Shown here in pieces: positions 37,302 through 45,113 of a stretch of 64,000 nucleotides of DNA (positions are counted from its first letter, which is position 1; each line of letters opens with the position of its first letter). Source of the DNA: an uncultured Oceanisphaera sp. (GTDB lineage Bacteria > Pseudomonadota > Gammaproteobacteria > Enterobacterales > Aeromonadaceae). The DNA is taken from contig NZ_CANLZU010000015.1 in the NCBI RefSeq assembly GCF_947495715.1, positions 53,425 to 117,424 on the forward strand, written 5' to 3'. Below the pieces are notes generated by a model. It saw only the letters and a program-made list of their open reading frames with translations, was not told where the DNA came from and made no database searches. Both the position numbers and the translations under genes were made by a program.

Positions 37302-37315
37302 TTGATTCAGATCAA
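37302..37315 (+). promoter_or_regulatory. FNR box before the haem chemoreceptor gene
   Basis: TTGAT-TCAG-ATCAA is a perfect FNR/ANR consensus palindrome centred at 37308.5. A TAGAAT -10-like hexamer at 37356-37361 would start transcription near 37368, placing the box about 60 bp upstream, the same class I spacing as at nap. A TATTTT nearer the box (37332-37337) is an alternative. The box lies 80 bp before the chemoreceptor start codon; the divergent ybaK-like gene begins 104 bp to the left. Confidence 0.8.
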
Positions 37316-37395
37316 GTATCGCGATGATAGATATTTTTTAAGCAGCCAATTCTCGTAGAATGATTTTCTATAGAGTCAAATGAGATGCTAACGGA

Positions 37396-39060
37396 ATGCG
37401 TAACCTTTCTTTAAACTGGAAGATATTTCTGCCGCTGCTGGTGATATTCGCCCTGGTATTTGCCTTGTGTTTTACCGTGTCCACCAAGCTGCAGCGAACG
37501 CTGGCTCTGCATCTGGCTGAAGAAAAAATAGAAACCACCGCCAACCTGTATATGGATCAGCTTAATGTGTTGATGGTGAACGGCGTGATTCATCAGCGCC
37601 AGCTGGTACAGACCAAGGTGCTGGAAGAGGTGGGCATCGAGCAGGCCAGGGTGATTCGTGCGCCGGCGGTGACCAGGCTGTTTGGCCCCGGCGCGCCGGA
37701 TCAGGGCATTGAGGACGAGCTGGATCGTCGGGCCATCGAGCAGGGCGAGACGGTGCTCGATTTGCATCTGGACGATGAAATTCCAAGCCTGACGCTGGTC
37801 AAGCCTTACAAGGCCTACCAGGAGTATCGCGGCACTTCCTGTCTGCAGTGTCATCAGGTAGACGAAGGCACCGTGATGGGCGCGGTGCGCATCAGTTACG
37901 ATCTGAGCGATACCTTCGCCCAAATCCACGACAACAACCTGCGCCTGGGCGGCGCCTTGCTGCTGGTCTTCGCCCTGGCCTGCCTGCTGTTGTGGCTGAT
38001 CCAGAACCATTACCTGAAGCGTCCCATCCTCAATATCAGCAGCCGTTTGCAACAGCTGGCGAAAGATCGCGATTTGACTACGCGGCTGGTGCCGCTGGGC
38101 AAAGACGAACTGGGTGGGCTGGTCGGTGCCATCAACGGACTGCTGGCCAGTTTTCAGGGCAGCCTGAAGGAAGTGCAGCAGGTCACCGGGCGGATTTACC
38201 GGGAGGCGGATCAGATCCAGCTGGGGGCGCAGCAGACCGATGCCTCGGTGAAGGCGCAGGACGGTGAAACCGCGCTGATTGCCACCGCCGTGAATGAAAT
38301 GGAGGCCTCGGCCCGGGAAGTGCGGGAAAATGCCCGTCTTACCGCCGAAACCTCGGAGCAGAGTCATGTCTTTGCACTGAGTGCCAGCGATCAGGCCCAG
38401 GTGGCGGTGGCCGGTATTCAGGACTTGAGCGGTGAGATTGAACGCATCGATCAGGTCATTCGTACCCTGGACGGCCGTTGTGATCAGGTTGGCAAGGTGC
38501 TGGACATGATCAAGGGCATTGCCGAGCAGACCAACTTGCTGGCATTGAATGCGGCCATTGAGGCGGCACGGGCCGGTGAGGCCGGGCGCGGCTTTGCGGT
38601 GGTGGCAGACGAGGTACGTACCCTGTCGCTGCGTACGCAACATTCGGCAGAAGAAATCACCGGCATGATTCGGTTGCTGCAAAGTGAGGCGAAAGACGCG
38701 GTGCAGGCCATCGAAAAGGCCGAAGGGCAGGCGGTGAGCAGTGTCGCCAGCACCCAGGCGGCCATGGACTCGTTGCAGGCCATTATCGAGCAGGTGGCCC
38801 GCATCAACGAGCTGAATTCACTGGTCTCGACCTCGGCCGACGAGCAGAGTGCGGTCTGTGCCGAGGTGAGTTACAACATTACCCGGGTAAGGGACTCGTC
38901 GGGCGAGACATTGCAGCAGTCTCATTTCGCCGCCACCGCCAGTTTGCAGTTGGTGGCCGAGTGCAAGGTACTGGAGCAGATGATTGCCCACTATCGCTTG
39001 CAGGAGGAGGCGATAGCGGATGAGGCACTGCCGGACGGGGCGCTGCTACCGAGCAGATAA
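37396..39060 (+). CDS. methyl-accepting chemotaxis protein with a periplasmic c-type haem motif
   Basis: A 554-residue transmembrane chemoreceptor. Spans lie at about 10-30 and 184-205. The periplasmic sensor between them carries Cys149-Leu-Gln-Cys152-His153, a c-type haem attachment motif, in the context [27 protein letters not shown]-like segment (about 206-260) leads to the signalling domain, whose hairpin tip [35 protein letters not shown] lies at about 374-408. No CheR-binding pentapeptide ends the protein. Related c-haem sensor receptors are known in Geobacter. The perfect FNR box upstream and the haem motif together suggest sensing of redox state, oxygen or nitrogen oxides under low oxygen; the ligand is inference. 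Confidence 0.88.
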   Translation: MRNLSLNWKIFLPLLVIFALVFALCFTVSTKLQRTLALHLAEEKIETTANLYMDQLNVLMVNGVIHQRQLVQTKVLEEVGIEQARVIRAPAVTRLFGPGAPDQGIEDELDRRAIEQGETVLDLHLDDEIPSLTLVKPYKAYQEYRGTSCLQCHQVDEGTVMGAVRISYDLSDTFAQIHDNNLRLGGALLLVFALACLLLWLIQNHYLKRPILNISSRLQQLAKDRDLTTRLVPLGKDELGGLVGAINGLLASFQGSLKEVQQVTGRIYREADQIQLGAQQTDASVKAQDGETALIATAVNEMEASAREVRENARLTAETSEQSHVFALSASDQAQVAVAGIQDLSGEIERIDQVIRTLDGRCDQVGKVLDMIKGIAEQTNLLALNAAIEAARAGEAGRGFAVVADEVRTLSLRTQHSAEEITGMIRLLQSEAKDAVQAIEKAEGQAVSSVASTQAAMDSLQAIIEQVARINELNSLVSTSADEQSAVCAEVSYNITRVRDSSGETLQQSHFAATASLQLVAECKVLEQMIAHYRLQEEAIADEALPDGALLPSR

Positions 39061-39064
39061 ACAG

Positions 39065-39090
39065 AAAAAGGGCGCTCAGGCGCCCTTTTT
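39065..39090. terminator. bidirectional terminator between chemoreceptor and xseA
   Basis: AAAAAGGGCGC and GCGCCCTTTTT pair around TCAG. The perfect hairpin with A/T ends lies between the two convergent genes and can serve both. Confidence 0.92.
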
Positions 39091-39122
39091 CGTGGAGTAC
39101 GTATCGTAGGCGTTACTTTGCT

Positions 39123-40466
39123 TCAAGCTTCGCGGCTTTCCAGCACCTGGCTCATTACCTCACCGTTGGCCAGTCGAGTGCGTATGGTGTCTCCTGGCTG
39201 AAGTTGGCCGGCATCGGTGATCACCCGTGCGTCTTGCTGGGTGATGCTGTAACCGCGAGCCAACGTGGCCAGCGGGCTGATGGCATTGAGGCGTGAGCCA
39301 GCCAGAGCCAGCCGGTGGCTGCTATGCTCGAGGCGGGTTTTCATCAGGCTGTGCAGGCGCAGCTGCAGGCCGTTGAGCAGTGCCTGACGGCTCTGTAGCC
39401 GTTGGGCCGGATGCTGGTGTTGCCAACGCAGCAGTACATTGCTCAGGCGCTGTTGTGTTTGTTCCAGCCGCCGGCTCATGGCCCGTTGCAGGCGCAGTTG
39501 CAACTGATCCAGCCGCTGAGCCTGTTGTTGCAGCCGTTGATGAGGATGCTGGCGACCCAGGCGGGCCTCCAGTCGTTCCAGCCGGCGCTTGCCCTGCAGC
39601 AGGTAGCGCTGTTGGGCCTGCTGCAGCCGTTGCTGCCACTGCTGGTACTGTTGCAGCTGGGCGCCGGCGTCCCGGCTGATCAGCTCGGCGGCAGCGGACG
39701 GGGTAGGGGCACGCAGATCGGCCACCAGATCGCTCAGGGTGATATCCACCTCGTGACCCACGGCGCTGACCACCGGCAAGGCAGATGCGGCGATGGCGCG
39801 TATCAGCCGCTCGTCGTTGAAACACCACAAGTCTTCCAGCGAGCCGCCCCCCCGGGCCAGAATCAACAGCTCGGTTTCGGCACGGCGGTTGGCAGTGGCC
39901 AAAGCCGAGACCAGCTGCATGGCGGCGGGCTCGCCCTGTACCTGACTGGGGTAGAGAACCACCTGCAAATGGGGTGCCCGGCGGGCCAACACGGTCAGAA
40001 TATCGTGCAATGCCGCCCCGGTAGGGGAGCTGATGATGCCGATGCGGGTCGGATGCTCGGGCAGCGGGCGCTTGCGTGCACTGTCGAACAGGCCTTCATC
40101 GCCCAGGCTGCGTTTGAGTGCCTCGAATTGCTGCTTGAGCAGGCCTTCACCGGCGGGGGCCATGGTTTGTGCCACCAGTTGGTAATCGCCTCGCGGCTCG
40201 TAAAGCGTGACTTTGCCGAAGATAAGTACCTGATCGCCGTTTTTAGGCTTGAATGCGACGCTGCGATTGTTGCCGCGAAACATGGCGCAGCGCAGCTGGG
40301 ACTGATTGTCTTTTAGCGAAAAATACCAGTGACCCGAGCCCGGAGTGGCGAGGTTGGATATTTCGCCGCTCAGGGCCACCGCGCCCATTTCGCCTTCCAG
40401 CAGCAGGCGTGCATGGCGATTCAGGCGGGTGACCGTGTAAATTTCTGTTGATTTATCCTGATGCAA
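39123..40466 (-). CDS. xseA: exonuclease VII large subunit
   Basis: A 447-residue catalytic subunit of exonuclease VII, which degrades single-stranded DNA from both ends. The N-terminal OB fold includes [22 protein letters not shown] (about 33-54). The catalytic core has [19 protein letters not shown] near 140 and [16 protein letters not shown] near 205. Residues 265-385 form a long Gln/Leu/Arg-rich coiled coil, and the C-terminal LARGYSIT segment is typical. Length is close to E. coli XseA (456). It diverges from guaB, as in E. coli; xseB is not in the window. Confidence 0.95.
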   Translation of the reverse strand: MHQDKSTEIYTVTRLNRHARLLLEGEMGAVALSGEISNLATPGSGHWYFSLKDNQSQLRCAMFRGNNRSVAFKPKNGDQVLIFGKVTLYEPRGDYQLVAQTMAPAGEGLLKQQFEALKRSLGDEGLFDSARKRPLPEHPTRIGIISSPTGAALHDILTVLARRAPHLQVVLYPSQVQGEPAAMQLVSALATANRRAETELLILARGGGSLEDLWCFNDERLIRAIAASALPVVSAVGHEVDITLSDLVADLRAPTPSAAAELISRDAGAQLQQYQQWQQRLQQAQQRYLLQGKRRLERLEARLGRQHPHQRLQQQAQRLDQLQLRLQRAMSRRLEQTQQRLSNVLLRWQHQHPAQRLQSRQALLNGLQLRLHSLMKTRLEHSSHRLALAGSRLNAISPLATLARGYSITQQDARVITDAGQLQPGDTIRTRLANGEVMSQVLESREA

Positions 40467-40570
40467 AATGGCCCCTGATAAGTGTCTTTATATTAAAGTA
40501 AGCGGCTTTAACGGCTATTTTGCGCTTAATTTGCCAAAATCACAAAAATCGCTTTACCCAAGGGGGACAC

Positions 40571-40642
40571 ATGCCTAAAATTCATCGGCAATATTTTTAC
40601 CGATTTAACCCCCCAACTGATGGTGAATATTGCGATGCTTAG
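40571..40642 (+). CDS. possible 23-residue leader peptide before guaB
   Basis: An ATG at 40571 with AAGGGGGA three to four bases upstream opens a 23-codon frame whose stop TAG (40640-40642) overlaps the guaB start (ATG 40635). The peptide would begin [12 protein letters not shown] and contain a Pro-Pro pair near its end. The ribosome site here looks stronger than the one for guaB itself, so translation of this leader could couple to or control guaB. No leader peptide at guaB is known to me; the frame could be chance. Confidence 0.4.
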   Translation: MPKIHRQYFYRFNPPTDGEYCDA

Positions 40643-42098
40643 GATTGCCCAAGACGCCCTGACCTTTGATGATGTACTGCTGGTCCCAGCTCACTCCACC
40701 GTATTGCCCAACACCGCGGATCTTCGTACCCGCCTGACAAAAGACATTCACCTCAACATTCCCATTGTTTCTGCCGCCATGGATACCGTGACCGAAGCCG
40801 ACCTCGCTATTGCGCTCGCTCAGGAAGGGGGAATTGGCTTTATTCACAAAAACATGTCGATTGAAGCCCAGGCTGCTCAGGTACGCAAGGTCAAGAAATT
40901 CGAAAGCGGCGTGGTGTCCGACCCGGTCACCGTTCGTCCCGACATGACCATTGCCGAGGTACGTGAACAGACCCTGCTGAACGGGTTTGCCGGTTACCCG
41001 GTAGTGACTGCCGAAGGTGAGTTGGTCGGCATTATCACCGGCCGCGATGTTCGCTTTGTGCAGGACATGAGCAAGCTGGTTAACGAGGTGATGACCGATA
41101 AGTCGCGCCTGGTGACCGTCAATGCCGGCGCGTCCCGCGATCAGGTTGAAGCCCTGATGCAGCAGCACCGCATCGAAAAAGTGCTGGTGGTGGGTGCCAA
41201 AGGCCAGCTGACCGGCATGATCAGCGCCAAGGATTTCCAGAAAGCCGAAAGCAAGCCCAACGCCTGTAAAGACGAACGTGGCCGCCTGCGCGTGGGGGCC
41301 GCCGTAGGTGCCGCTCCGGGCAACGAAGAGCGTATTCAGGCGCTGGTTGATGCGGGCCTCGATGTCTTGCTGATCGACTCTTCTCACGGTCATTCCGAAG
41401 GCGTGTTGCAGCGTATTCGTGAAACCCGCGCCGCCTTCCCCGATCTGCCGATCATCGGCGGCAACGTCGCCACCGCCGCCGGCGCCCTGGCCCTGGCCGA
41501 AGCCGGCGTGAGCGCGGTCAAGGTGGGTATCGGCCCAGGCTCCATCTGTACTACTCGCATCGTGACCGGTTGCGGTGTACCGCAAATCAGTGCCGTGGCC
41601 AATGCGGTTGAAGCATTGAAGGCGCTGGATATTCCGGTGATTGCCGATGGTGGCATTCGCTTCTCGGGCGACATCGCCAAGGCACTGGCCGCCGGTGCCA
41701 ACTGCGTGATGATGGGCTCCATGTTTGCCGGTACCGAAGAGTCGCCGGGCGAAATCGAACTGTTCCAGGGCCGCTCGTTCAAGTCTTATCGCGGCATGGG
41801 CTCCCTGGGCGCCATGAGCAAGGGCTCAAGCGACCGTTACTTCCAGAGTGACAACGCCGCCGACAAGATGGTGCCGGAAGGCATCGAAGGTCGGGTGCCC
41901 TACAAGGGCATGCTCAAGGCGATTATCCATCAGCAGATGGGCGGCCTGCGCAGTGCCATGGGCCTGACCGGCAGCGCCACCATTGATGACCTGCGCACCA
42001 AGGCAGAATTTGTTAAGATATCCGGCGCGGGCATCCAGGAATCACACGTACACGATGTGACCATTACCAAGGAAGCGCCCAACTACCGGTTGGGTTGA
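40635..42098 (+). CDS. guaB: inosine-5'-monophosphate dehydrogenase
   Basis: A 487-residue enzyme that oxidises IMP to XMP, the first committed step to GMP. The catalytic loop [15 protein letters not shown] (around residue 305 for the Cys) and two CBS domains inserted at about 93-204 are clear. The C-terminal flap has [24 protein letters not shown] chose the ATG at 40635, giving the usual [16 protein letters not shown] start; an in-frame ATG at 40620 exists. guaA follows after 92 bp containing a terminator-like hairpin. No PurR box is evident upstream. Confidence 0.96.
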   Translation: MLRIAQDALTFDDVLLVPAHSTVLPNTADLRTRLTKDIHLNIPIVSAAMDTVTEADLAIALAQEGGIGFIHKNMSIEAQAAQVRKVKKFESGVVSDPVTVRPDMTIAEVREQTLLNGFAGYPVVTAEGELVGIITGRDVRFVQDMSKLVNEVMTDKSRLVTVNAGASRDQVEALMQQHRIEKVLVVGAKGQLTGMISAKDFQKAESKPNACKDERGRLRVGAAVGAAPGNEERIQALVDAGLDVLLIDSSHGHSEGVLQRIRETRAAFPDLPIIGGNVATAAGALALAEAGVSAVKVGIGPGSICTTRIVTGCGVPQISAVANAVEALKALDIPVIADGGIRFSGDIAKALAAGANCVMMGSMFAGTEESPGEIELFQGRSFKSYRGMGSLGAMSKGSSDRYFQSDNAADKMVPEGIEGRVPYKGMLKAIIHQQMGGLRSAMGLTGSATIDDLRTKAEFVKISGAGIQESHVHDVTITKEAPNYRLG

Positions 42099-42112
42099 TC
42101 CCGACACGCAGT

Positions 42113-42140
42113 AAACGGGGGGCTGGTTCCCCCGTTTTTC
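42113..42140 (+). terminator. hairpin between guaB and guaA
   Basis: AAACGGGGG and CCCCCGTTTTT pair around GCTGGTT or close to it, ending in five T. It lies 15 bp after guaB. It should stop part of the transcription into guaA, so guaA may be made at a lower level or from its own promoter. Confidence 0.75.
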
Positions 42141-42190
42141 TATTGCCGTCTGGCCCCCCACAGGCGGTCTTTGTAACGAGTAGGAAGACG

Positions 42191-43768
42191 ATGACCAAAA
42201 ATATTCATGATAACCGGATCCTGATCCTGGATTTCGGCTCTCAGTACACTCAGCTGATTGCCCGCCGGGTTCGGGAGCTGGGCGTATATTGCGAGCTGTG
42301 GGCCTGGGATGTGACCGAAGCCCAGATCCGCGAGTTCAATCCGAATGGCATTATCTTGTCTGGGGGACCCGAGTCGGTCACCGAAGCCGGTAGCCCACGG
42401 GCACCGGAATACGTATTTAACGCCGGCGTACCGGTGTTCGGCATTTGCTACGGCATGCAGACCATGGCCCAGCAGCTGGGTGGCTCCGTTGCTGGCTCTA
42501 CCGAGCGCGAATTCGGTTATGCGCAGGTTCAGCGGGTGACCGACTGTGCCCTGTTCGCCAATATCGAAGACGCAATAGACGCCAATGGCAACGCCCTGCT
42601 GGACGTATGGATGAGCCATGGCGACAAGGTTGTGGCGCTGCCCGAAGGTTTCCATAAAGTTGCCCAGACCGGCAGCTGTCCCTTCGCGGCCATGGCCGAC
42701 GAGAACCGCCATTTCTATGGCGTGCAGTTCCACCCGGAAGTGACCCACACCCGCCAGGGTGCGCGCATGCTGGAGCACTTCATTCGCACCATCTGCGGCT
42801 GTGAAGCGCTGTGGACCCCGGCCACCATCATCGACGATGCGGTTGCCCGTATTCGCGAGCAGGTAGGCAGCGACAAGGTACTGCTGGGCCTGTCTGGCGG
42901 TGTTGATTCTTCCGTGACCGCCATGCTGCTGCACCAGGCCATTGGTTCACAACTGACCTGCGTATTTGTGGATAACGGCCTGCTGCGTTTGAACGAAGCC
43001 GAGCAGGTCATGGAGATGTTTGGCGATCACTTCGGGCTGAACATTGTTCATGTGAATGCCGAGCACCGCTTCCTGGAAGCGATGGCCGGCGAAAACGATC
43101 CGGAAGCCAAGCGCAAGATCATCGGTCGCGTATTTATCGAAGTGTTCGATGAAGAAGCGAGCAAGATCAAGGACGTGAAATGGCTGGCTCAGGGCACCAT
43201 CTATCCGGACGTGATTGAGTCTGCCGGCTCCGCTACCGGCAAGGCCCATGTGATCAAGTCGCACCACAACGTGGGCGGCCTGCCGGACGACATGGAAATG
43301 AAGCTGGTTGAACCGCTGAAAGAGCTGTTCAAGGATGAAGTGCGTCGGGTTGGCCTGGAACTGGGTCTGCCTTACGACATGCTTTATCGTCATCCGTTCC
43401 CGGGGCCGGGCCTGGGCGTACGTGTGCTGGGCGAAGTGAAGAAGGAATATTGCGACCTGCTGCGCCGGGCCGATGCCATCTTCATTGAAGAACTGCACAA
43501 TCACGACCTGTACAACAAGGTCAGCCAGGCATTTACCGTGTTCCTGCCGGTACGTTCGGTCGGTGTCATGGGCGATGCCCGCAAGTACGACTGGGTTGTT
43601 TCGCTGCGTGCGGTAGAAACCATCGACTTCATGACTGCTCACTGGGCGCACCTGCCTTATGACTTCCTGGGGCATGTGTCCAACCGTATCATCAACGAAA
43701 TCGACGGCATTTCCCGCGTGGTTTACGATATATCCGGCAAGCCGCCGGCGACCATCGAGTGGGAATAA
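42191..43768 (+). CDS. guaA: GMP synthase (glutamine-hydrolysing)
   Basis: A 525-residue bifunctional enzyme that aminates XMP to GMP. The N-terminal glutaminase domain has the nucleophile in [11 protein letters not shown] near residue 86 and the His/Glu pair in QFHPEVTHT near 182. The ATP-pyrophosphatase loop is [11 protein letters not shown] near 232-242, and the C-terminal dimerisation domain ends PPATIEWE, as in E. coli. The frame is open upstream of 42191, but the ATG there matches the E. coli length exactly and has TAGGAAG as ribosome site. Confidence 0.97.
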   Translation: MTKNIHDNRILILDFGSQYTQLIARRVRELGVYCELWAWDVTEAQIREFNPNGIILSGGPESVTEAGSPRAPEYVFNAGVPVFGICYGMQTMAQQLGGSVAGSTEREFGYAQVQRVTDCALFANIEDAIDANGNALLDVWMSHGDKVVALPEGFHKVAQTGSCPFAAMADENRHFYGVQFHPEVTHTRQGARMLEHFIRTICGCEALWTPATIIDDAVARIREQVGSDKVLLGLSGGVDSSVTAMLLHQAIGSQLTCVFVDNGLLRLNEAEQVMEMFGDHFGLNIVHVNAEHRFLEAMAGENDPEAKRKIIGRVFIEVFDEEASKIKDVKWLAQGTIYPDVIESAGSATGKAHVIKSHHNVGGLPDDMEMKLVEPLKELFKDEVRRVGLELGLPYDMLYRHPFPGPGLGVRVLGEVKKEYCDLLRRADAIFIEELHNHDLYNKVSQAFTVFLPVRSVGVMGDARKYDWVVSLRAVETIDFMTAHWAHLPYDFLGHVSNRIINEIDGISRVVYDISGKPPATIEWE

Positions 43769-43795
43769 GCTGCTAGGTATCTGGCGTAAAGCACG

Positions 43796-43827
43796 ATGAA
43801 AAAAGGGGCGCTTGCGCCCCTTTTTGT
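43796..43827 (+). terminator. guaA terminator
   Basis: AAAAAAGGGGCGC and GCGCCCCTTTTT pair around TT within a short loop. A strong intrinsic terminator about 30 bp after guaA. Confidence 0.92.
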
Positions 43828-43938
43828 TTGCCTGCGTGTTGGCTAGAATCAGTTCACATCTACTTCTTTTCGGCCTGTTAACATTTGTTTTGCCCGGTGC
43901 TGCCGCCAGGAGTGGTTCGATTTATTAAGGAAGCCATC

Positions 43939-44391
43939 ATGAGAACATCAATTTTTAGTCTGATTTTTGCGGTTGCTATTTCTGCCTCGGCACAGACGGC
44001 GGATGGCATGATGAATATCGAAAGTACGTTTACCGTGAAGGACACGGCTGATCGAATGGAAAGCATCCTGAAAGAGAATGGGATGACGGTATTCAATCGA
44101 ATAGATCACGCACAGGGTGCCGATAAGGTCGGCGTCGAGCTGCGAGATACCGAGCTACTTCTGTTCGGTAACCCCAGGGTAGGCAGCCCGTTGATGCAGT
44201 GCCGGCAAAGTGTGGCTATCGACCTGCCGCAAAAAGCCCTGATCTGGCAAGACGAAGCAAACAGGGTCTGGATATCCTATAACGAGCCGGGGTATTTAGC
44301 GAAAAGACACGATATTATCGGCTGCGAAGAGGTGATATCGAAAATAGAAAAGGCACTGGCCGGCATGGCAACAAAGGCCGCAAAAGAATAA
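43939..44391 (+). CDS. DUF302 domain protein with signal peptide
   Basis: A 150-residue exported protein. A Sec signal covers about residues 1-19 (MRTSIFSLIFAVAISASAQ). The rest matches the DUF302 pattern: ...TFTVKDTADRMESILKENGMTVFNRIDHAQGA, a LLLFGNPRVGSPLMQ core, and VWISYNEPGYLAKRH. Members occur in many bacteria, and the biochemical role is not settled. I start at the ATG 43939, preceded by AAGGAAG, rather than at the upstream in-frame 43885. The gene stands alone between the guaA terminator and a small minus-strand gene. Confidence 0.85.
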   Translation: MRTSIFSLIFAVAISASAQTADGMMNIESTFTVKDTADRMESILKENGMTVFNRIDHAQGADKVGVELRDTELLLFGNPRVGSPLMQCRQSVAIDLPQKALIWQDEANRVWISYNEPGYLAKRHDIIGCEEVISKIEKALAGMATKAAKE

Positions 44392-44456
44392 GGCTTTGTC
44401 TTATCGATGGTTTTACCGACAGTTTTTATCTGTCGCCAAAAGGCGGACGTCGATAA

Positions 44457-44480
44457 AAAGGGCGCCGAGAGGCGCCCAAC
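44457..44480 (-). terminator. terminator of the 29-codon gene
   Basis: On the minus strand, GGGCGCC and GGCGCCC pair around TCTC and are followed by TTTTTATC. This is a clean intrinsic terminator reading leftwards, 105 bp after the stop of the tiny gene at 44583-44672. There is no other minus-strand gene for it to serve. Confidence 0.8.
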
Positions 44481-44582
44481 CGGATCGTGCTTGCTATCCA
44501 TACTACTGTACTTTACTACGTCGGCTCGCAGACACTGGCTCCTGTGCCTGCAAACCGGTTGGCTTTTCGGCCTACGTCGGGA

Positions 44583-44672
44583 TTATTCCTGGTTCTTGCG
44601 CTTGTCGCGCTTCTCCTGACGCTTTTCTTTCAGGGATTTTTCCGCTTTCTTTTTTACCTTTTCCTTACTCAT
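44583..44672 (-). CDS. 29-residue highly basic protein
   Basis: A 30-codon frame with ATG at 44672 and an AAGGAG ribosome site seven bases before it. The product begins MSKEKVKKKAEKSLKEKR and ends in NQE. It has 11 Lys, 4 Arg and 6 Glu, no aromatic residue, and would form one amphipathic or coiled charged helix. A terminator reading the same way lies downstream. I do not recognise a family; small Lys/Glu-rich proteins of this kind are often missed in annotation. The opposite strand reads as a Leu/Phe-rich stretch in the same phase, which is a mirror of the Lys/Glu codons and lacks a ribosome site. Confidence 0.6.
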   Translation of the reverse strand: MSKEKVKKKAEKSLKEKRQEKRDKRKNQE

Positions 44673-45113
44673 GATCAGGCTCCTTGATGACGGGCCGCCG
44701 GAAAAGTGCCGCTTTCTTTGTCTCGCCGGCCTGTAAAATCGACGTTGTCACAAGCTCAAGTTGAATAGACTCAAGCTACGCCCATTTAAGAGGGCCACGG
44801 CAGATTGAATACTTCAAGGCTGCATCTCCTGTGCTGTACGGGTCAGGCAATACCGAATAAAGAGGGGGCAGGCCGCGATTGTCGGCCGCAGTATTCAAGC
44901 CGGATGCTAAAAACAGCATCCGGCTTAAACCGGGCAGAAGGGGGCAGGGCTCGGAAAATTGATCTGATACTTATACATAAAACCCTCTGTCAGTAGCGCA
45001 GTTATGTAAGTAGTAACGGTAAGCAGTAAAATCCCAAGTAACTAAAAAATATATAAAAATCAGTATCAATACCCTAGCCCAAGCTTTTGGGGAAAGCAAC
45101 GCCCGGTCGAAAC
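44673..45113. other. gene-poor gap with one long hairpin
   Basis: About 440 bases without a convincing gene. Besides the hairpin at 44897-44926 I see an AT-rich part (about 44990-45075) with several TATA-like stretches. The 5' control region of the 29-codon gene should lie around 44680-44780. A 63-codon plus-strand frame (44805-44996) runs through the hairpin and has no family features. Confidence 0.4.
44897..44926. repeat. perfect 12-bp inverted repeat
   Basis: AAGCCGGATGCT (44897-44908) and its exact inverse (44915-44926) enclose AAAAAC. No T-run of terminator type follows on either strand. It lies in the gap between the 29-codon gene and the 3' end of cti, about 190 bp past the cti stop. 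It may be an RNA 3' end, a protein site or a relic. Confidence 0.7.

Noticed and set aside
42113..42190. riboswitch between guaB and guaA
   Set aside because: Only a simple terminator hairpin is seen; there is no purine-riboswitch core (paired loops with the conserved U-rich junction).
44487..44687. 66-codon hydrophobic frame on the plus strand
   Set aside because: Its Leu/Phe-rich part is the exact mirror of Lys/Glu codons on the minus strand; the minus strand has AAGGAG and a terminator, the plus strand has only a TTG start.
44805..44996. 63-codon frame in the gap beside cti
   Set aside because: It runs through a perfect hairpin, has no ribosome site and no recognisable features.
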